Assembly (NCBI GenBank): GCA_021155145.1
Contig: JAJNPX010000370.1
Span: forward strand, 1-6,273
Length of the DNA stretch: 6,273 nucleotides
Source: Acidisarcina sp.
GTDB taxonomy: Bacteria > Acidobacteriota > Blastocatellia > Pyrinomonadales > Pyrinomonadaceae
Reading direction: 5' to 3'
Part shown: positions 1 to 4,642 of the stretch, in pieces
How positions within the stretch are numbered: the first letter of the stretch is position 1
How the letters are laid out: every line of letters begins with the position of its first letter
The notes under the pieces: generated by a model
The model's input: the letters and a program-made list of their open reading frames with translations, nothing else
Databases searched by the model: none
What the model was told of the DNA's origin: nothing
Made by a program: the position numbers and the translations under genes

Positions 1-312
1 AGAAACGAGGAGGCGATCGAACGGGTCGCCATGTATACGAGGCAAAGAATGGACCCGCGTTACGTGATTCAGGTCGATCGGTAAGTGAAAATAGCCGGCA
101 CGCCTGATCCTATCGGGGAAAAACACTTCCGGCCTTTCCGGCAGCTTTAGTTTTCCCGATCCGAACTTTAACGAAGCTTCCCAGGCGCTTGCGTCCGAAA
201 GATAGAATTGCTTAGTTTCGACGTCCTCCAAGAACGCCTGAGCCTTGCTTGAGAATTCGCGAAGATCGGAGAAGATCCAAAGGAATAGGTGCGTATCGAT
301 CAGAAGCCTCAT
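1..312 (-). CDS. PIN-domain ribonuclease toxin (VapC-like), 3' end cut by window edge
   Basis: This reading frame begins at ATG 312-310 and stays open to base 1, giving 104 residues; by family length (about 125-130) some 20-25 C-terminal residues lie outside. It is the toxin of a type II toxin-antitoxin pair. PIN toxins are Mg2+-dependent endoribonucleases that usually cut tRNA, rRNA or mRNA and are silenced by the antitoxin. Visible PIN acidic residues are D6 in LLIDTHLFLW, E45 in SAWEASLKFGSGKL, and D96 and D99 in HGDPFDRLLVS, so the active site looks intact. The start codon overlaps the antitoxin stop as ATGA (312-309), which implies translational coupling; no strong independent Shine-Dalgarno is evident. 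The SAWE...DPFDRLL style matches the PIN group normally paired with Phd-type antitoxins. The RNA target cannot be read from sequence. Confidence 0.9.
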   Translation of the reverse strand, partial: MRLLIDTHLFLWIFSDLREFSSKAQAFLEDVETKQFYLSDASAWEASLKFGSGKLKLPERPEVFFPDRIRRAGYFHLPIDLNHVTRVHSLPRIHGDPFDRLLVS

Positions 313-572
313 CCGTCTGAATCAACCTCGTCCGGAAAGATCTTCGGATCGGTCAAAGCTTTCCAAATGTCTGGCGGCCACTCGTCAAAATCATCAGCCA
401 TCCAAATCTTGCCGGCGTCCATGCCAAACCAATCTTTCGGAGCCTTCTTGTATGGCACGAGGATAACCTCCGGTTCGCCATTCTTTGCGATCACGACTTC
501 TTCCCCGTTCTTTGCCTTTTCGATGAGTTTACTCAGATTCGTCTTGGCTTCGTGTATGTTCACCTTTGTCAT
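309..572 (-). CDS. Phd/YefM-family antitoxin of the PIN toxin pair
   Basis: This 87-residue protein is the antitoxin of the module. The N-terminus (MTKVNIHEAKTNLSKLIEKA, residues 1-20) and the following GEEVVIAKNGEPEVILVPY (residues 23-41) are the typical Phd/YefM DNA-binding and dimerisation fold. The C-terminal half, with acidic and aromatic residues (KDWFGMDAGKIWMADDFDEW, about 46-65), matches the toxin-wrapping tail seen in Phd antitoxins that partner PIN toxins. The ATG at 572 has a strong Shine-Dalgarno, AGAGAGG (584-578), five bases upstream. Its stop overlaps the toxin start by ATGA. Family knowledge says the antitoxin, often with toxin, represses its own promoter, and paired palindromes at 601-608 and 623-630 are suitable sites. 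Identification of the family is firm; the exact subfamily name is not. Confidence 0.93.
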   Translation of the reverse strand: MTKVNIHEAKTNLSKLIEKAKNGEEVVIAKNGEPEVILVPYKKAPKDWFGMDAGKIWMADDFDEWPPDIWKALTDPKIFPDEVDSDG

Positions 573-577
573 ATCGA

Positions 578-584
578 CCTCTCT
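578..584 (-). promoter_or_regulatory. Strong ribosome binding site of the antitoxin gene
   Basis: On the minus strand the sequence AGAGAGG sits five bases before ATG 572-570. It is the best Shine-Dalgarno in the window and fixes the antitoxin start. Strong antitoxin translation with a coupled, weaker toxin start is the usual arrangement for such modules. Confidence 0.8.
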
Positions 585-587
585 TCA

Positions 588-617
588 AGTTTAACATGCC
601 TTAGCTAAGTACCACAA
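588..617 (-). promoter_or_regulatory. Candidate promoter of the toxin-antitoxin operon
   Basis: On the minus strand a -10 candidate TAAACT (593-588; four of six consensus bases) lies 18 bases after a weak -35 candidate TTGTGG (617-612; TTG only). Transcription would begin near 581, only a few bases before the Shine-Dalgarno. The same TAAACT hexamer is the -10 candidate upstream of larC. The -35 is poor, so the call rests on position, the -10 and the palindromes overlying it. Confidence 0.4.
601..608. promoter_or_regulatory. Palindromic operator half 1, TTAGCTAA, in the promoter spacer
   Basis: TTAGCTAA is a perfect 8-bp palindrome lying between the candidate -35 and -10 of the toxin-antitoxin operon. 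An identical copy is at 623-630, 22 bp away centre to centre, about two helical turns. Phd and YefM antitoxins are known to bind short paired palindromes at their own promoters, so an autorepression operator is a reasonable inference. Binding is not shown. Confidence 0.5.
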
Positions 618-622
618 TCTGA

Positions 623-630
623 TTAGCTAA
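623..630. promoter_or_regulatory. Palindromic operator half 2, TTAGCTAA, upstream of the -35
   Basis: Second exact copy of TTAGCTAA, three bases before the peptidase stop codon (634-636) and just upstream of the candidate -35 of the toxin-antitoxin promoter. Same face of the helix as the copy at 601-608, which would suit cooperative binding by two antitoxin dimers. Inference from spacing and family behaviour only. Confidence 0.5.
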
Positions 631-633
631 CCT

Positions 634-2271
634 CTAAAACCGTTTCTTATCCGCCGCTGCAAACTCGTCGCCATCTTTATACCTTGGCATCTCAACACGA
701 TTCCCAAGCTTTGATCCAATTGCGAGGCCGAGTTCGGCATTTTGGATCATCGCGTCCGTATCCCACCAATCTTTGTACTCGTCAGAAGCCTGATGATAGT
801 ACTTCGCCGTGTATTCGCTGAAAAATGCGAGTGCTTCGCCTTTCAATGGCGACACGAACGCATCTCCGTGCCGCAGCGAGATGGCCGGGACGCCGACCTT
901 CGCAAACGGAAAATGATCCGAGCGGAAGAAGAATCCCTGTTCGGGCCGCATGTCGCCCTCAAGCGTCATATTCCGTTCTTTTGCGACCTCCTGGACGACA
1001 GCCTCGATCGTTGAGCGCTCCGCACCGAGGGCCGAAAAGTCAGTCACCTTGCCAAAAAAATTCACCCCGTCGATATTTACGTTTCCGGCGATGTTCTTGA
1101 GCGGCACGAGCGGATGAGAGGCGAAGTACTCGGCCCCGAGCAATCCCTGCTCTTCGGCCGTCGGGAAAAGAAAGTATGCGGACCGCTTTGGCCGGTCATT
1201 TTTCGGCATCCTTGCGATCGCTTCCGCAATACCGAGCGTCGCCGATACACCCGACGCGTTGTCGTACGCCCCGTTGTAGATCTTGTCGCCCCGGGAATCG
1301 GGTTCGCCGATACCGAGATGATCCCAGTGCGCCGTATACAGGACGTATTCGTTCTTCAATTTTGGATCACTTCCCTCGACGACGCCGACGACGTTCGGCG
1401 ACTCGAACGTCTTGAACTCGCTCTTAAGGTTCAGTTTCACGCTCAGCCCCGTCTTTACAGGCTTGAAACCTCGTTTCTTTGCTGCGGCTATTAGTTCATC
1501 AAGACCGCCGACCATGCGCTTGGCGGCATCATGTGTGACCCACGATTTGATCGGCAGAAAGGGCGTAGCGTCCTGCTTTGTGCGGGCGATCTCGTATCGC
1601 CAGGAACCGTTGGAGGTGCGGACGACATTCCAGCCATAACCGGCTGATTCGTTGGTATGGATCAGGATCACGCCGGCAGCACCGCGGCGGGCCGCCTCCT
1701 CATACTTATAGGTCCAGCGTCCGTAGTAGGTGAGGGCGCGTCCGCCGAAAAGGTTCGGTTCGGCCTCGGTCGCGGGTGGGTCGTTTACCAACATCAGCAG
1801 GACCTTGCCCTTGTAATCTTCGGCGGGCCCGCTGTAATCGTTCCAGTTGTATAGAGGGGCATCGATGCCGTACCCGACAAAGACCAGTTCTGCGTTTACG
1901 GAAACATCAGCGGTCTGCGCACTGGTCGTCGCGACAAAATCGTCCCCAAAATCGAATGTCGAACGCCCGGATGGCCCCGAGATCTCCAGCTTCGTATTCG
2001 GGTCGGCCTTGACGCCGATCATCTTCACATTCTGAAAGTAGCTTTTCCCGTTTCCGGGCTTTACACCCACAGCCTTCATTTCGTCGGCTATGTACCGGGC
2101 CGCACGCATACCGCCGGCAGTCCCGGGGCCGCGGCCCTCGAAATCGTCAGCCGACAGGCGGATCACGCGTTGGCGCATCTTGGCGGCGTCGAAATGTTTG
2201 CTCAGGTCCTGCCCGATGGCGACCTGGCTTGTAATGACAAGAACGAGTGAAATGCTGAGTATTTTCTTCAT
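634..2271 (-). CDS. Secreted M28-family zinc metallopeptidase with PA domain
   Basis: This 545-residue exported protein is a co-catalytic di-zinc peptidase of family M28, most likely an aminopeptidase acting in the periplasm or outside the cell. A signal peptide (MKKILSISLVLVITSQVAIG, residues 1-20) is followed by Q21. A PA domain is inserted at about 120-250 (LVFVGYGIDAPLYNWNDY, then KYEEAARRGAAGVILIH). The catalytic domain follows, with H315 in TAHWDHLG, D337 in NGAYDNASG, catalytic E373 and metal-binding E374 in PTAEEQGLLGAEYF, D401 in NIDGVN, conserved SDHFPF (H453), and H493 in YYHQASDEY as likely last zinc ligand. All expected ligands are present. The reading frame can be extended to a GTG at 2307, but that start buries the signal peptide behind twelve extra residues, so ATG 2271 is preferred. 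A Shine-Dalgarno AGGTGA (2291-2286) lies 14 bases upstream, a long spacer. It follows folE by 67 bases. The substrate is unknown. Confidence 0.94.
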   Translation of the reverse strand: MKKILSISLVLVITSQVAIGQDLSKHFDAAKMRQRVIRLSADDFEGRGPGTAGGMRAARYIADEMKAVGVKPGNGKSYFQNVKMIGVKADPNTKLEISGPSGRSTFDFGDDFVATTSAQTADVSVNAELVFVGYGIDAPLYNWNDYSGPAEDYKGKVLLMLVNDPPATEAEPNLFGGRALTYYGRWTYKYEEAARRGAAGVILIHTNESAGYGWNVVRTSNGSWRYEIARTKQDATPFLPIKSWVTHDAAKRMVGGLDELIAAAKKRGFKPVKTGLSVKLNLKSEFKTFESPNVVGVVEGSDPKLKNEYVLYTAHWDHLGIGEPDSRGDKIYNGAYDNASGVSATLGIAEAIARMPKNDRPKRSAYFLFPTAEEQGLLGAEYFASHPLVPLKNIAGNVNIDGVNFFGKVTDFSALGAERSTIEAVVQEVAKERNMTLEGDMRPEQGFFFRSDHFPFAKVGVPAISLRHGDAFVSPLKGEALAFFSEYTAKYYHQASDEYKDWWDTDAMIQNAELGLAIGSKLGNRVEMPRYKDGDEFAAADKKRF

Positions 2272-2281
2272 ATTAATGTAA

Positions 2282-2315
2282 AGGTTCACCTGTCGGGAAC
2301 ACGACACCTAAGGTG
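2282..2315 (-). repeat. Overlapping short inverted repeats upstream of the peptidase gene
   Basis: Three small dyads lie between folE and the peptidase start: CACCT-A-AGGTG (2305-2315), a five-base-pair hairpin TGTCG/CGACA with a six-base loop (2291-2306), and AGGT-TC-ACCT (2282-2291), which contains the Shine-Dalgarno. The hairpin ends at the ribosome binding site. It has no T-tract, so it is not an intrinsic terminator. It could be a weak translation-control element or chance. Confidence 0.3.
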
Positions 2316-2338
2316 ATTTCCAGGATCTACTTGACGGC

Positions 2339-2917
2339 CTATCCCTTGATCAATGCCATCGCTTCGGCTCTCGTCCGCGGATCTTTGCGGAAGCCGCCGA
2401 GAACGGCCGATGTGACCGTGATCGCACCTGGCTTTTTCACGCCGCGGAGCGTCATGCACGTGTGCTCGGCTTCAACGACGACCATCACCCCTATCGGGTC
2501 GAGTTCTTCGAATAATGTGTTCGCGATCTGCTGCGTGAGACGTTCCTGCACCTGCAGACGACGAGAGAAAATCTCGGCTATGCGTGCCAGTTTTGACAAC
2601 CCGACTATCCGCCCGCCTTTCGGTATGTAGGCGATATGACACTTTCCGACGAAGGGAGCGAGGTGGTGTTCGCAGACCGACGCGATCGAGATGTCCTTCA
2701 CAAGCACCATCTCATCGTGAGAATCGCCCGGCAGCGGAACGATATGTTCGCGGGCGCTTTGCCACATTCCCTCGGTCAGCTCGACGTAGAAATCGGCGAC
2801 GCGCTCGGGTGTCTTCTGGAGGCCGTCGCGGTCCGGATCTTCGCCCATGCCTTGCAGCATAAGGCGGACGCCCGCTGCGATCTTGTCGCGATCTACTCTT
2901 GTCTTCTTCTTCGGCAA
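2339..2917 (-). CDS. folE: GTP cyclohydrolase I (FolE1)
   Basis: This 192-residue cytosolic enzyme converts GTP to 7,8-dihydroneopterin triphosphate plus formate, the entry step to tetrahydrofolate, tetrahydropterins and related pteridines. The zinc-dependent type I enzyme is recognised by SVCEHHLAPF (C82, catalytic H84, H85) and EHTCMTLRGV (H152, C154, R158). C82, H85 and C154 correspond to E. coli Cys110, His113 and Cys181. The GTP-binding segment GGRIVGLSKLARI (S108, K109) and DGLQKTPERVADFY (31-44) are intact. The length is normal to slightly short for bacteria. The start is TTG at 2917: an in-frame stop upstream is reached with no ATG or GTG, and GGGGGCGGA lies about seven to fifteen bases before the TTG. 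It sits 57 bases after larC and 67 before the peptidase, all in the same direction. The identity is very secure; the operon relationship is not. Confidence 0.97.
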   Translation of the reverse strand: MPKKKTRVDRDKIAAGVRLMLQGMGEDPDRDGLQKTPERVADFYVELTEGMWQSAREHIVPLPGDSHDEMVLVKDISIASVCEHHLAPFVGKCHIAYIPKGGRIVGLSKLARIAEIFSRRLQVQERLTQQIANTLFEELDPIGVMVVVEAEHTCMTLRGVKKPGAITVTSAVLGGFRKDPRTRAEAMALIKG

Positions 2918-2955
2918 AGTTTGGTCCGCCCCCGGTGATCTTAATTTACTGATAG

Positions 2956-2967
2956 ATTTTAGCTTTT
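2956..2967 (-). promoter_or_regulatory. Possible folE -10 element within a motif shared with the larC promoter
   Basis: In the 57-base larC-folE gap the minus strand has TAAAAT (2961-2956; five of six -10 consensus bases) inside AAAAGCTAAA (2967-2958). The same ten bases occur upstream of larC at 4162-4153, again over the candidate -10. No convincing -35 was found here, so folE may instead depend on read-through from larC. A start near 2949 would give a leader of about 32 bases. Confidence 0.28.
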
Positions 2968-2974
2968 ATCGCCC

Positions 2975-4141
2975 TTATTTGCATTTTTGGACGGCCTCGG
3001 TGACCGTCTTTACCGAGACACCGTGCGCGGCCGCCGCTGCTTTGACGTCCTCAAACTCGGGTTGGCTGTTTACGGCTTCGCCGCTGATGAAGGCGGTCTT
3101 CACTGCAATTTCGCCATATTCGGTCGCGACGGTCCTCGTCTCACGCTCGAGGCTATGGCGCTCCATTCTCTGGATCCGAATACCGATCGTCGAAGTTTCG
3201 CGGTAAAGCAGGCCCAGCATCTCTTTCTCGCTTTCCGGAGTACAGAGTATTGAGACCTTTGTCGCGGGCCGGTTCTTTTTCATCTGGATCGGAGTGAACC
3301 AGCAATCGAGAGCACCGGCCTCGAAGGCCCTATCCATCACGTGCCCGAGGATCTGGGGTGAAAGGTCGTCGATGTTCGTTTCGAGGACGGTAACCTGCTC
3401 GGCAATCCCCGTATCTCCGATCCCTCGGGATTCGCCAATGATCAGCCGCAGAACGTTGGGGAACTTCGCATATTCGCGCGTCCCGGCTCCATAGCCGGAC
3501 ACTTCAGGTATCATCTCAGGTATGGCGGAGCAACTGTCACACAGCGTTGAGATTATCGCCGCTCCAGTCGGCGTGATCAGCTCGCCCTCGATCTCGGTTG
3601 AGTATATCGACAGGCCTTTTAGCAGCTCCGCTACTGCCGGCGGCGGGACGGGAAACTTGCCGTGTGCCATATCGACGAAACCGCTCCCGACATGGATCCT
3701 GGAACATGCGAAATGCTCTATCCCTAGCATCTCGAACCCGATGCACGAACCGACTATATCAATGATCGCGTCGAGGCCGCCTACCTCGTGGAAATGCACC
3801 TGTTCTATTTCGATGCCATGAACCGAAGCCTCGGCAGAGGCCAGGCGGCGAAATATCGAAACCGCACGTTCTTTGACAGTCACAGACAACGCCGAACCGC
3901 CGATGATCCGTTCGATCTCCGGCAGGTGGCGGTGTTTTTTTTCGTCCGGGATCGCGACGTCGACGTGAACCGATGAAATTCCCGACCGGTCGACCTTTGT
4001 CACCTTCAGCTCAAGATCGGGCAAGCCGAGTTTTTTCAATTCCGAAGTGAGCGCTGCGGCATCGACACCGGAGGCGATCAAAGCGCCCAGGATCATATTG
4101 CCGCTCGCACCGGCGAAACAATCGAAATACAGTGTTCGCAT
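2975..4141 (-). CDS. larC: LarC-type nickel insertion protein (P2TMN nickel chelatase)
   Basis: This 388-residue protein is LarC (formerly UPF0272/COG1641). LarC is a CTP-dependent nickel chelatase that puts nickel into pyridinium-3,5-bisthiocarboxylic acid mononucleotide, making the nickel-pincer cofactor used by lactate racemase LarA and other LarA-like epimerases and racemases. Family motifs are all visible: LYFDCFAGASGNMILGAL (4-21), KHRHLPEIERII (69-80), VHFHEVGGLDAIIDIVG (115-131; H116, H118, E119), VPPPAVAELLKG (165-176), TPTGAAII (190-197), ETNIDDLSPQILG (254-266) and the basic IQMKKNRPATKVS (285-297). The length is near the full-length single-chain form, unlike the Lactiplantibacillus gene, which is split by a programmed frameshift. 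The ATG at 4141 opens directly on the conserved N-terminus and has no Shine-Dalgarno. A promoter candidate lies just upstream. The partner genes larA, larB and larE are not in the window. Confidence 0.95.
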   Translation of the reverse strand: MRTLYFDCFAGASGNMILGALIASGVDAAALTSELKKLGLPDLELKVTKVDRSGISSVHVDVAIPDEKKHRHLPEIERIIGGSALSVTVKERAVSIFRRLASAEASVHGIEIEQVHFHEVGGLDAIIDIVGSCIGFEMLGIEHFACSRIHVGSGFVDMAHGKFPVPPPAVAELLKGLSIYSTEIEGELITPTGAAIISTLCDSCSAIPEMIPEVSGYGAGTREYAKFPNVLRLIIGESRGIGDTGIAEQVTVLETNIDDLSPQILGHVMDRAFEAGALDCWFTPIQMKKNRPATKVSILCTPESEKEMLGLLYRETSTIGIRIQRMERHSLERETRTVATEYGEIAVKTAFISGEAVNSQPEFEDVKAAAAAHGVSVKTVTEAVQKCK

Positions 4142-4150
4142 AAAGACCGA

Positions 4151-4180
4151 AGTTTAGCTTTTTGTCCCCGGAAATGTAAA
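4151..4180 (-). promoter_or_regulatory. Candidate larC promoter placed almost at the start codon
   Basis: On the minus strand TTTACA (4180-4175; five of six -35 bases) is 18 bases from TAAACT (4156-4151; four of six -10 bases). Transcription would then begin about seven bases beyond the -10, near 4144, so the larC ATG at 4141 would be at or within a few bases of the mRNA 5' end. The absence of a Shine-Dalgarno before 4141 fits a leaderless or very short leader transcript. Confidence 0.45.
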
Positions 4181-4229
4181 TCCTGACATGTTTACGGACG
4201 CGCCTACGCGTATTTATGCAGGTATTGCT

Positions 4230-4565
4230 ATGTCCAACATTTCAAAGTTTCTTGCATTGATCACGATCGCGGCTTTTCTGAATGCAGCGGCCATGGCCGA
4301 CACCCGGATCCGCTTCGCAAAGGGCCGGACATCTGCGACGGTCACGGGCCGGGTCGCGACCGGCGGCCGCGTCTGCTATTTTGCGGGAGCCCGCGTGGGG
4401 CAGCAGTTCACGGCAACTGTCAGTTCTAAAAGCGGCAAGGTCGTCATTTTCGAGAGCGGTGAGACGAGTTACGCCTACGAGGTCGATCAGAAAGGCGACC
4501 AATCCGTCTGCGTCGATAATATCGGCCGTGCGACGACCTATTCGCTTACGGTCTCGATCAAATAG
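4230..4565 (+). CDS. Small secreted beta-rich protein, possibly PliG-like
   Basis: The 111-residue product has a signal peptide (MSNISKFLALITIAAFLNAA, then AMA, residues 1-23) with likely cleavage before D24, leaving an 88-residue mature domain rich in predicted beta strands. It carries two cysteines, C49 (RVCYFAG) and C94 (QSVCVDN), that could form a disulfide in the periplasm. The start of the mature domain, IRFAKGRTSATVTGRV followed by CYFAGARVGQQFTATVSS, resembles from memory the VEFRKGHSSAQYSGEI and FYAKKGQKVHVSIS segments of E. coli PliG, the periplasmic inhibitor of g-type lysozyme. The match covers only part of the protein, so the fold is tentative and the inhibitor role is not established. 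The ATG at 4230 is chosen over 4188 because AGGT (4220-4223) sits six bases before it and the signal peptide starts there. It diverges from larC across 88 bases; no convincing promoter was found for it. Confidence 0.72.
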   Translation: MSNISKFLALITIAAFLNAAAMADTRIRFAKGRTSATVTGRVATGGRVCYFAGARVGQQFTATVSSKSGKVVIFESGETSYAYEVDQKGDQSVCVDNIGRATTYSLTVSIK

Positions 4566-4577
4566 GCAGCCTGCGTT

Positions 4578-4607
4578 TTGGCTAATGTTTCGGTTAGACC
4601 GTATAAT
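4578..4607 (+). promoter_or_regulatory. Candidate sigma-70 promoter of argS
   Basis: TTGGCT (4578-4583; four of six -35 bases) is followed after 18 bases by a perfect TATAAT (4602-4607). Transcription would start near 4614, giving a leader of about 29 bases before ATG 4643. It is the best promoter match in the window and lies entirely between the stop of the small secreted protein (4563-4565) and argS, so argS can be expressed alone. TTTCGGTT occurs at 4588-4595 and again at 4607-4614, flanking the -10. Confidence 0.6.
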
Positions 4608-4642
4608 TTCGGTTTCGAGTGCGTGATCCACTCTTAACCGTA

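Noticed and set aside
289..594. 101-codon plus-strand frame opposite the antitoxin
   Set aside because: It is the complement of a clear Phd-type antitoxin with its own strong ribosome site; no ribosome site or domain supports this frame.
1114..1494. 126-codon plus-strand frame opposite the M28 peptidase
   Set aside because: It lies antisense to the M28 catalytic domain, including the AHWDHLG and GAYDN zinc-site motifs; no independent evidence of coding.
2272..2307. Longer peptidase start at GTG 2307
   Set aside because: It would place twelve residues before a textbook signal peptide and has a poor ribosome site; ATG 2271 is preferred.
4188..4229. Longer start for the small secreted protein at ATG 4188
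   Set aside because: The signal peptide begins at ATG 4230, which has an AGGT ribosome site six bases upstream; the extra fourteen residues look untranslated.
4564..4578. Possible terminator after the small secreted gene (AGGC-A-GCCT then TTTT)
   Set aside because: The arms are separated by only one base, too tight for a hairpin loop, and the T run is only four bases.
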